From contig JBGTSY010000002.1 of assembly GCA_041940025.1 (NCBI GenBank), positions 310,001 through 374,000 of the forward strand: 64,000 nt of DNA, given 5' to 3'. Within the stretch, counting starts at the first letter, position 1; every line of letters begins with the position of its first letter. A program made the translations under genes and the position numbers. This document shows positions 10,039-17,429 of this stretch, in pieces. This DNA is from UBA5859 sp041940025. GTDB taxonomy: Bacteria > Pseudomonadota > Gammaproteobacteria > UBA5859. The notes beneath the pieces are model-generated. The model worked only from the letters and a program-made list of their open reading frames with translations, searched no databases and was not told the DNA's origin.

Positions 10039-10533
10039 TTAATGATTTGTCGATTCGAAAGCCTCTTCGGTTTCCTTTTGCAGTCGCCATGCATTTTCTG
10101 CATAGCGAGATGAAAAATAGCAAAGGGTAAATCTCTTTATATTAGCAAGTGTTGCCATCGCGCCTTTTTTACCCACTTCTCAGATATCACTTCAGTGATC
10201 TCAATCTCTAGTGTTTCGATATAGTGTGAAACCCAGCTCAACTGTAGGCGCTTTGCTTAGCGGCAACAGCTGCAATGGTGCCTTGGGGAGCAGATATTTT
10301 CAGGCGTTTATTACCTCTGAGATTGAGTCGGATGAGGCGAGCAAAATCGGCAAAATGGTCCATATAGCGTGGGAGAGAAAGAGTTCGGTGACACACAGCA
10401 GAAGGCGAGTTGGAAGAGGTCGTAAATCGGCTGCGTCAAGTTGTAATGTCTGCGGTCTAAATCGACAATCGACTAGCAATACAGGATCATGAAAAGGATC
10501 ATTGACTCAGTAAGAAAGAAAGCTAGGTTTCAT
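10039..10533 (-). pseudogene. Decayed MBL-fold (RNase Z-like) hydrolase
   Basis: Reading the minus strand from an ATG at 10533 gives, with frame changes, pieces that line up in order with a metallo-beta-lactamase/RNase Z-like family: MKPSFLSY, a stop, VNDPFHDPVLLVDCRFRP, then LFLSHA, a shift to YMDHFADFARLIRLNLRG (the remains of an HxHxDH site), then KLKISAPQG-like sequence, then WVSHYIETLEIEITEV and a C-terminal tail ending at 10039. Intact relatives are about twice as long, so an internal deletion is also likely. It cannot make an active enzyme. It is opposite and downstream of the hydrolase gene ending at 10018. Confidence 0.6.
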
Positions 10534-10627
10534 AATGATTACTTGATATAGCTCAGCGGGTGAGTGAGTCAATGCCGCTACTATGGAAGATTCAATATAC
10601 TCTATTTTATCGAATAAGGAGAGTGTG

Positions 10628-11074
10628 ATGTCTATAGGAGAGGTGTGTAATCGAGAAGTAGTCGTGACTGACGAAGATTCGAGTGTGTTTGAAGCGGCCC
10701 GACTGATGCGGGAGACGCATGTGGGCGATCTCATTGTGGTGAAGGAGATCAATGGCGAGCATCACCCAGTGGGAATTGTGACCGATCGAGACTTGGTTGT
10801 GGAAGTTATAGCTCAAGAGGTAGATGCGAATGGAGTGGCGATTAGGGATGTGATGACAAGCAATCCAGCCACTGTTACCGCAGAGCAACATACCCTGGAT
10901 GTACTCAAAGAGATGCGACGATTGGGAGTGCGTCGTATGCCGGTAGTCAATCAGCAGGGCGGTTTGGTGGGTATAATGACAGTAGATGATGCGTTGTCGC
11001 TCATTCATGAGGCATTAGATGACTTAGTTACTTTAGTGGGAAGGGAGATAGGTAACGAGGTTGCCCATCGATAG
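10628..11074 (+). CDS. CBS-domain-pair protein
   Basis: 148 residues, two CBS motifs and little else. The first spans about 5-65 (MRETHVGDLIVV...GIVTDRDLVVEV), the second about 75-135 (MRRLGVRRMPVVNQQGGLVGIMTVDDAL). The ATG at 10628 is chosen because AAGGAGAG sits just upstream; a longer frame from 10583 lacks such a site. This form of CBS pair, with DVMTSNPATV between motifs, is common in proteobacteria as a nucleotide-sensing module. No clear partner gene lies next to it. Confidence 0.85.
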   Translation: MSIGEVCNREVVVTDEDSSVFEAARLMRETHVGDLIVVKEINGEHHPVGIVTDRDLVVEVIAQEVDANGVAIRDVMTSNPATVTAEQHTLDVLKEMRRLGVRRMPVVNQQGGLVGIMTVDDALSLIHEALDDLVTLVGREIGNEVAHR

Positions 11075-11213
11075 CATTATTAGAATTGGTTGTGTGGCCA
11101 GAGTATTGCTTGGGCGTTGTGTGCGTTCAGTGACCGATATAGGAATCGTTGAGCCATAGTGATAATATTCTTTGTTCAGAGAAAATCAAAGTTAAGTCAA
11201 TCGGTTGTGACAC

Positions 11214-11230
11214 TGCGACAATATGTCGCA
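11214..11230. promoter_or_regulatory. Candidate RegA/PrrA-type box
   Basis: A perfect 7-3-7 palindrome TGCGACA-ATA-TGTCGCA. Its core is GCGAC-N5-GTCGC, which fits the consensus known for RegA/PrrA/RegR-type redox response regulators. It sits 75 bases before the start of the Met-rich outer-membrane protein gene. Assigning it to that regulator family is inference. Confidence 0.4.
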
Positions 11231-11304
11231 TTCTAAATATTGTGCGATTGTATAGACTAACTACTAGAGATTATCCGACTTGAATAGAGTAGTTAGGTTG
11301 TACC

Positions 11305-12480
11305 ATGCGGCAAAATATATCCCTATTAGTCTTTCTTTCATCCCTATTGTTAACATTCTCCTTTTCGGCTCAGGGTTATGTGGGCCTGTGTTGCGGCAAG
11401 TGCGGTGGCAACATGCCAATGAATACTCCTGGAGGAGGCACTCCAGAGACCTATGAGTTTCGCATTAAGTCTACTCCCATGTGGATGCAGATGGACGGCA
11501 TGATCGATGGCGATAGCACAATTAATGAGCAAGATTTATTAGGCATGCCCATGATGATGGGCATGCCCACCGGACAATTTATGGCTGTGCCAACGGAGAT
11601 GGAAATGGAGATGTTCAACCTCTCCTTAGGCTACAGTTTTACCGATGATTTCTTTGCTGGTGTGATGTTGATGTATCAACAGAAATCTATGGAGATGCAA
11701 TTTAATTCTATGATGCAAATGAATACGGGTCGCACCGGATTTACCATGGAATCGGATGGCATAGCTGATACGATGATTATGACAAAGTATCGTCTCTATT
11801 ATGATGATCCGCTCATTCCTAAATCTCAAGTCTCACTGTTTGTCGGGTTGAGCGTCCCCACTGGCTCGATTGATGAGAAAAATAGCACACACCCAATAGC
11901 GATGCGTCAGCGAGAGTTGTTGCCCTATGGCATGCAGTTGGGATCGGGTACCGCCGATCCTACAATTGGTGTGCTATATCAAGGCTCTAAATCGCCCCTT
12001 TGGTGGGGGGTCAATGCGCGCTACACGGGTCGGCTTTACGAGAACGATAGAGAGTATCGCTTAGGTGACGAGGTGCGATTGGATCTCTATACCATGTATC
12101 AATTGAGTTATAACCTAGTGAGTGAACTACAGCTGAATGGCTGGTATCAGGGTCGTATTAGAGGTGAGATGGACGAGTCGACAACAGGCGAGTCCGGTCA
12201 TGTGACTCAAGGTAATGCAGCTTCTCCCTTTACGACGCCCCTGTGGGATACAGCAAACAGTGGAGGTGAAAAGATGGCATTGACGATGGGTCTACAGTGG
12301 CAACCCATTCCATTGCATATTGTGAACTTTCAGGTGGGTGTGCCCCTTTATCAGAATCTCAATGGTGTTCAATTGAAAGATAAGTACAGTGTCAACTTAA
12401 CTTGGTATTTGGAAATTCCCACGAAAAAGAGTCGCAGATATAAGACGGCGGGTAAAAAAGACAGCACACTCGGGTTTTAA
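11305..12480 (+). CDS. Methionine-rich outer-membrane protein with CCxxC motif
   Basis: 391 residues. A signal peptide (hydrophobic about 6-22) is followed at once by YVGLCCGKCGGNMPMN, a cysteine cluster (Cys29, 30, 33). Residues 50-150 are very rich in Met (for example GMPMMMGMP and EMEMEMFN). The rest is made of strands with alternating polarity, like the 'transporter/MetA-pathway' barrel family. Exposed Met and Cys suggest copper binding; this is inference. It heads a three-gene run with a haem-c lipoprotein and a TlpA-like thioredoxin, with gaps of 19 and 1 bases. A RegA-like palindrome lies upstream. Confidence 0.65.
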   Translation: MRQNISLLVFLSSLLLTFSFSAQGYVGLCCGKCGGNMPMNTPGGGTPETYEFRIKSTPMWMQMDGMIDGDSTINEQDLLGMPMMMGMPTGQFMAVPTEMEMEMFNLSLGYSFTDDFFAGVMLMYQQKSMEMQFNSMMQMNTGRTGFTMESDGIADTMIMTKYRLYYDDPLIPKSQVSLFVGLSVPTGSIDEKNSTHPIAMRQRELLPYGMQLGSGTADPTIGVLYQGSKSPLWWGVNARYTGRLYENDREYRLGDEVRLDLYTMYQLSYNLVSELQLNGWYQGRIRGEMDESTTGESGHVTQGNAASPFTTPLWDTANSGGEKMALTMGLQWQPIPLHIVNFQVGVPLYQNLNGVQLKDKYSVNLTWYLEIPTKKSRRYKTAGKKDSTLGF

Positions 12481-12499
12481 GTGATCCTCTGATTGTCCT

Positions 12500-12808
12500 A
12501 TGAAACGGTTAGGCATTAAAAACCTAAAAGAAGTGTTTTCCTTGCAGTTTTTATGTTTACTGGCCGGATGTGTCGTGCAGCCTGGGGCGGTGTCGGTGAG
12601 CGAAGATGTCTCTAAAGAGCACAAATTTTACCAGTCGAAATGTGCCCTCTGTCATGCGTTACCTCATCCTAAGCGCCATTATGCGCAAGATTGGCCATTT
12701 ATTGTCGATCTGATGCAATCTCATAGCGCGGAACGGAACTTACCCACCTTAACCTTACAAGAGAAGCAACGAATATTAGACTATTTACAACCTAGAGCTC
12801 GAGATTAG
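12500..12808 (+). CDS. Small haem-c-binding lipoprotein (cytochrome c-like)
   Basis: 102 residues. A lipobox LLAGC places the lipidated Cys at residue 24, so the protein is anchored in the envelope. A single CxxCH haem motif (CALCH) is at 48-52, followed by a basic segment and a C-terminal helix TLQEKQRILDYLQ as in short monohaem cytochromes. No clear distal Met ligand is seen in the usual place, though a Met lies in LMQSHS. It sits between the Met-rich barrel protein and a TlpA-type thioredoxin, so a role in electron or metal handling in the periplasm is plausible. Confidence 0.7.
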   Translation: MKRLGIKNLKEVFSLQFLCLLAGCVVQPGAVSVSEDVSKEHKFYQSKCALCHALPHPKRHYAQDWPFIVDLMQSHSAERNLPTLTLQEKQRILDYLQPRARD

Positions 12809-12809
12809 A

Positions 12810-13397
12810 GTGACAACACTAGTCGATAAAATGAACCATCTAATCTTCTCTAGCATGTTGATTTTTCTTTTGGCAGTCGAGCAGTCCCAAGCGTTCGAAG
12901 CCAACGAAGAATTTAAACGTGCGGGGATCACACGTCCTAAAGAAAATCTGATGGCACCGGAATTTCAATTGAGATCTTTAAAGGGCGGGATGCTTTCACT
13001 GTCAGATTTTCGTGGTCAATTGATCATACTTAATTTTTGGGGTACCTTTTGCGCACCCTGTCGAGAGGAGATGCCTGCCTTAGAAAGATTGTGGCAGCGA
13101 CATAAAAATAAGGGTTTAACGGTGTTAGGCGTCGCGGTAGATCGTGAGGAGCAGGCCGTTGTTGAACAATTTATAGATACCTATCACATCGATTTCCCAA
13201 TCGTGCACGATCCTACTGATCATTCTAGAACGCTGTATGAGGTGACAGGTTTCCCATTTAGTTATTTCATCGATCAGCAAGGCCGCATCATAGGTCGAGT
13301 GATTGGTGCCTATGATTGGGATGCGCCTCAAATGCAAGATCTGATCACACAGTTGCTGAGTTCCCAAGATGGTGGAAACACTGAGGGGCTCAATTAG
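12810..13397 (+). CDS. TlpA-family periplasmic thioredoxin
   Basis: 195 residues from a GTG one base after the previous stop; an ATG at 12831 would also place the signal peptide (about residues 9-28) at the N-terminus, and neither has a strong ribosome site. The thioredoxin fold shows the active site FCAPCREEMP with Cys81 and Cys84, preceded by LIILNFWGTF, and the cis-Pro region TGFPFSYFIDQQG. This is a TlpA/ResA-like reductase that keeps thiols reduced in the periplasm. It may reduce the cysteines of the neighbouring CCxxC protein or apocytochrome. Confidence 0.88.
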   Translation: MTTLVDKMNHLIFSSMLIFLLAVEQSQAFEANEEFKRAGITRPKENLMAPEFQLRSLKGGMLSLSDFRGQLIILNFWGTFCAPCREEMPALERLWQRHKNKGLTVLGVAVDREEQAVVEQFIDTYHIDFPIVHDPTDHSRTLYEVTGFPFSYFIDQQGRIIGRVIGAYDWDAPQMQDLITQLLSSQDGGNTEGLN

Positions 13398-14769
13398 CCA
13401 TCGTACTTTTCCCATTTAGTGTGACTAGCAGAAACTGAATTCTGATTGTTTCACTTCGCCTATCCTGAACATTATCGTTTTCGAATTCGCGTGCTGATTA
13501 ATGCATTCCGGACTGTCCGTTTGTCACCACAACCGATCACTGGCGCTTTTGTTACCGGTCTCTAAAGGTGGTTACCTGGACTCCCAAGCGCTCACTTATC
13601 CCTGGAGCAATCGGTTGATTGAGACAAGTGACAATCTGCTTCTATGACGCCTGTTCCGGGTAGCGCTATTCTACCTAACCACCTTCTGTGGTGACGCCAA
13701 CACAAGGCCGTTCCAGCCCTAAGTGCAGACCACTTTTGTTTCGTTGGCATGCCTGCCACCAACACCCGGTACCTATTTTATTCAAGCGCCTCAAACACCG
13801 AGCGGCAGGACTCACCCAATCCGTATCCGTCTTGTTTCCTCTGGCCCTTAACCTGTAAGGGATCCCTGCCAGCCGAGTTATGCGCGCTGATTGCGCTCGA
13901 CTGAGGCCGTTCGCAAGAAGCCAGTTGTCGTAGATGGGCAAAATGCTTCATGTTGCAGATTGCGGTGGTCATGGTCAGGGTAAAGAGAGTCTTGATGCCT
14001 ATGTAACAGAAAAGGCGTGTATCGGCTTGTCATAGTGCAGAGTTCTTGAGAGCACTTTAATCTCGTCGTAGTCGGTCAGCACATCATTGAGTCCTTTTAT
14101 AGGCGCACCAGCAAGGACAGTTTGACTTTAAGACTTCCTGTAGCGTGCTGCGCGCACAGTGTGTGTTGCGAACGCACTAGATCCGATCTGTTTCCTGTGC
14201 AAAGTCGGGTATTGAGATCAAAGTGAATAGGCCATTAGTGTAGAATTGCATCAGCTGTACTATATCAATGTAATCTATTTTAACCTGTCGTCTTCTGGCG
14301 CTAAAGATGCGGGTAGGCACGACCACATTGCCGTGATAGCCTTTGTCAGTGATATTTTCTGGCAGCGGAGAGTGGACATCAGGACATAAGCGAACGCCTA
14401 ACACAGTCAAAAGTCTCTGTCAGAACGGTACTTCCTGAGTTTGTCGGGCTGTTTTAGCAATCCCTTCAACATGGGTCGGCATTTGACACTCATCACCTCG
14501 CCGATGTCTGTATTCAGAGCCGAACCTGGGCACTGCGTATCATCGACATCAAGGCAGATATAGATTACCGTCTGCTTCAAATAAGCCGGCATCATTTTTT
14601 TATGGTGGTACACGGTTCCACGTAGCGGTAGTCATCAATAAAGGTCGCCTTCAGTTAAAACAAGGATTGATATCTGCTATATCTAGCCCACGGAGTCAAT
14701 AGCCGGATTTTTTTCTTTTCCCTTCGATTCCAGGCATAATCCAAGTCTCACTATGTTGGAGGACTCACC
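13398..14769. other. Gene-poor decayed region
   Basis: 1.37 kb with no convincing intact gene. All frames longer than 60 codons are on the minus strand, lack ribosome sites and read as broken protein pieces (see the transposase remnant at 13675-14613). The last 120 bases hold the promoter region of the OmpA-like gene, with a GGAGG ribosome site at about 14758. Confidence 0.5.
13675..14613 (-). pseudogene. Probable remnant of a DDE transposase
   Basis: On the minus strand three broken pieces occur in order. First, ICLDVDDT near 14560; then ITDKGYHGN...PTRIFSARRRQ near 14340; then KTLFTLTMTTAICNMKHFAHL near 13960, which looks like the C-terminal helix of IS5/IS1182-type transposases. The order matches a DDE transposase with several frameshifts. 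No terminal inverted repeats or target duplication could be recognised. The assignment rests on short motifs only, and another kind of dead gene is possible. Confidence 0.33.
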
Positions 14770-15756
14770 ATGACTAGGTTTCTGCCCGCTGCAGTCACAG
14801 CGATGATACTTGCTTGCGTATCAACCGTCATTTTGGCGCAGGACATCGACGGGGTGATAGAGCACCCGATGGTCAAGCGCTATCCAGGGCAAGTGATTGC
14901 GTGGCAGCACATCGAGAATTACCAACCGTACAAGGTTGCTACAGGTCCGGTTACTGGCTACAGAAAAATTGCTGATTGGATCGAAACTGAAGGTCGGGTC
15001 ACGCGCACATTTTATAAGCTCGAAGGTGAGGAGCGTTCCTATTCAGAAGTTTATAAAAATTATCTGGATGCCCTGAAGCAAGAAGGCTTCGAGATATTGG
15101 GCGAAGGTTTTTCAGCCGATCGTCGAGGCGCTGCGGTAGGCTCACGACAGTGGATGGACGTCACTTTTCGTGCCAATCCTGCAACCAAGCCGGGTGCGGT
15201 GGGTACGATGTTTTCAGGTACGTCCTCCTCCGGTGGTGCGGGCGCGATAGTCGCCACAAAAGAACGCGCTGCCGGTACAGCGTACGTTGTGATTTACGTC
15301 GAACAGCATTCGAAAAACTATGTCGGCGCGTTGATTGATATCGTCGAGGTAGAGGCCGCTGAGACGGGACTGGTTGTGGTTGATGCCGAAGCAATGGGAT
15401 CCGATATCGATGAGTATGGGCGCGTTGTGCTTGATGGGATCGTATTCGACTTTGACACAGCCCGGTTGAAACCCGAATCTAAAGCAGCGCTTGATGCGAT
15501 TGCCGAATATCTGGGTGCCAATCCAGATAAGCGCTTTTACGTCGTTGGTCACACCGATTCGACAGGAACTTTCGCATATAATCGCAAGTTATCCGCTGAT
15601 CGAGCGCAAGCAGTCGCTGACGCTTTGACCCAGGAATACAGCGTCGTGTCCCATCGGCTGGAGCCCCAGGGAGTCGGACCGCTTTCACCGGTGTTTTCGA
15701 ACGAAAGCGACTCAGGTCGGGACCAGAATAGGCGTGTTGAGCTTGTTGAAAAGTAG
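14770..15756 (+). CDS. OmpA-family outer-membrane/peptidoglycan-binding protein
   Basis: 328 residues. Signal peptide about 1-23 (cleavage near ILA-QD). Residues about 25-205 form an N-terminal domain of the kind found before OmpA domains in some gammaproteobacteria (possibly DUF4892-like). The C-terminal OmpA domain (about 217-328) has FDFDTARLKPES, GHTDSTG and NRRVE, the peptidoglycan-binding motifs. GGAGG precedes the ATG. Codon choice looks more GC-rich than in the surrounding genes and both flanks are decayed DNA, so horizontal acquisition is possible. No partner genes remain. Confidence 0.85.
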   Translation: MTRFLPAAVTAMILACVSTVILAQDIDGVIEHPMVKRYPGQVIAWQHIENYQPYKVATGPVTGYRKIADWIETEGRVTRTFYKLEGEERSYSEVYKNYLDALKQEGFEILGEGFSADRRGAAVGSRQWMDVTFRANPATKPGAVGTMFSGTSSSGGAGAIVATKERAAGTAYVVIYVEQHSKNYVGALIDIVEVEAAETGLVVVDAEAMGSDIDEYGRVVLDGIVFDFDTARLKPESKAALDAIAEYLGANPDKRFYVVGHTDSTGTFAYNRKLSADRAQAVADALTQEYSVVSHRLEPQGVGPLSPVFSNESDSGRDQNRRVELVEK

Positions 15757-16863
15757 CGGAAACACGCCCAGCGTGCCAGCGATTGCTATTCAAGTTTAAT
15801 ACTGATGAACAGAAAATGTTTGAAGTTCACCGAAGAGTGGATGAACGTTTCCGGCCCGATCGTCTCGAATGTTTTCTGTATCAACTGCAAGCCGCTCGTT
15901 GGTGTGTCTTGGCACCAGGGGGTAGGCATGACTTTATCATACAAAAAATGATCTCTCATTGTCTCTCAACTATCTTTAACCAAGTGTCTGTATCCAGCAC
16001 TATTTGATACTTTTTATCTAAAGCCATCTGGCAATGATAACTTTGTATCGTGCCATCTTGAGATGGTCGACTTAAAACTCTCGTTGTCACTGATATAGCT
16101 GTGTACGAGCCTCTAACACTGTTGATACGTTTATCATGCGTGTTTAAACCCTCATCAATCTTATCAGTATGCTTTAGCGGCGTTTCTATCGTCTGTTTTT
16201 GCTTTTTATCGTCGTCGTCTTGCTACCACCATCATGTTCTAAATGATGTTCGATTCTCTTTTCAGCGCTGCGGTGCCGCTTATCGGATTTCTATTTAAGA
16301 TCTCTATGGGAGCCATTCTATTATTAGGATCATACTTATCAATGTAGCAGGCAAGCGGCTTTATCGGGACCGCCTATTGTGTTTTGGGGTATCGTCTTAG
16401 GACTGGTCATCGCTTAGTTGAAATTGGGCATTCTTTACACTTGCATCTGAGGCCGAGTACGATTGATCCATAAACTGATCTTCAGGTGAACGGTGATTTA
16501 TATTTCGTGTCGCACACCGTCTATCGCGTTCCGTCGCCCGCTTGCGCTGTTTAAAGAAATCCTCCCGCAACCAGTCTGTCATTTCGCGTTCCATGGGCTA
16601 AATCATACCCGCGGTGGCATGATTCATGTGACGCATGCAGGGTGTAAACAGAATTAGTCCGGATAGTCATTGAGTGTGCAAAATTAGACATTCCCTCCAG
16701 CTCTTTCTACATTTAGAATAGCCGCTGGCGCACAAACTTGATAGTGACGCTGAGTCGTCGTAATGGCGTAGTCGATTTCGTTTTATTATCGGTCACATCA
16801 ATCTCGGAAATTGGTTCAACCAGTAAGAGTGACTTGTTTCACCGCATCTGAAAAGAGTAAAAA
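15757..16863. other. Long stretch without intact genes
   Basis: 1.1 kb between the OmpA-like gene and the orphan gene at 16864. Apart from the broken minus-strand frames at 15956-16594, it contains only short frames without ribosome sites. A small plus-strand frame at 15783-16007 has no supporting feature. No RNA gene or repeat was seen. Confidence 0.5.
15956..16594 (-). pseudogene. Possible broken gene of unknown function
   Basis: Three open stretches on the minus strand follow one another in different frames: 16594-16397 (starts MEREMTDWLREDFFKQRKRA), 16373-16239 (PIKPLACYIDKYDPNNRMAP) and 16222-15956 (a charged start QDDDDKKQ, then SYTAISVTTRVLSRP and DKKYQIVLDTDTWLKIVE). Each has amino-acid use like real protein, and the junctions are consistent with frameshifts. 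No family is recognised. The remainder of 15757-16863 holds nothing else I can support. Confidence 0.33.
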
Positions 16864-17418
16864 ATGGCAGAAATATCAGTTCATCTAGATAGAAAAATAT
16901 TGCACAAAGTGGAAAGTGAATTGGACAATCTTTATGCCATAATCGACGCGTATCAAGCGATGCAGGCAATACAGATTAAGGTGGGTGAGGTGGATAGGAC
17001 CCATCCATTTTGGCGCGAAGTATTAACATCACTCACGAGTCTGTTTGTGATTAATTGGTGTAAGTTGTTCGGTATTGATAGCGATGATAGATTTTGGAAA
17101 CAAGCCACATTGGAGCAAAAAGAGTTTCGTGAATTGATATATAAAAACGCTGGGTTTGACTACCAAGAATGGAATCAATATCGTCATGCCATGCACGAAT
17201 TAAAAAACGAGTTGATTTTACATTTAACGCCCTATCATCAAATCGATCATCCGGTCGACTTGGCTCAAGCTTTTGCGGTGGCTGAAAGTTGTCACCAATG
17301 GCTTCATGAAGTGATGAAGGAGGGTGATATAAGTGAAGGACCAGTGATGCAGAAAGAGTATGTTGTTGAGAGTTTGTCTGATGCGGTCGCATCACTGGAG
17401 AAACTCGCTCAATCATAA
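16864..17418 (+). CDS. Orphan helical protein, possibly HEPN/AbiU2-like
   Basis: 184 residues, no signal peptide or membrane segment, predicted mostly helical. I do not recognise it with certainty. The pattern INWCKLFGID...FWKQA...YRHAMHELKNELILHL resembles AbiU2/HEPN-type proteins of similar length, in which an Arg and a His in the YR...H segment are part of the RNase site; here a strict Rx4-6H motif is not exact. The gene is alone, between decayed DNA and the convergent lhr gene (stops only 11 bases apart). AbiU2-like function would suggest defence, but this is weak. Confidence 0.55.
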   Translation: MAEISVHLDRKILHKVESELDNLYAIIDAYQAMQAIQIKVGEVDRTHPFWREVLTSLTSLFVINWCKLFGIDSDDRFWKQATLEQKEFRELIYKNAGFDYQEWNQYRHAMHELKNELILHLTPYHQIDHPVDLAQAFAVAESCHQWLHEVMKEGDISEGPVMQKEYVVESLSDAVASLEKLAQS

Positions 17419-17429
17419 CTCACAACTAT

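Noticed and set aside
10211..10492. 93-codon plus-strand frame
   Set aside because: It is antisense to the MBL pseudogene, has no ribosome site and unlikely composition.
10543..10580. tRNA-like D-arm (TAGCTCAGCGGGTGAG)
   Set aside because: No acceptor, anticodon or T-arm partners fit around it, so it is not a tRNA.
11542..11567. Perfect 11-bp hairpin GGCATGCCCAT-GATG-ATGGGCATGCC
   Set aside because: It is explained by codons for the repeated Gly-Met-Pro and Met run inside the Met-rich gene and has no T-run.
15214..15552. 112-codon minus-strand frame
   Set aside because: It is a shadow of the OmpA-like gene, with no independent signal.
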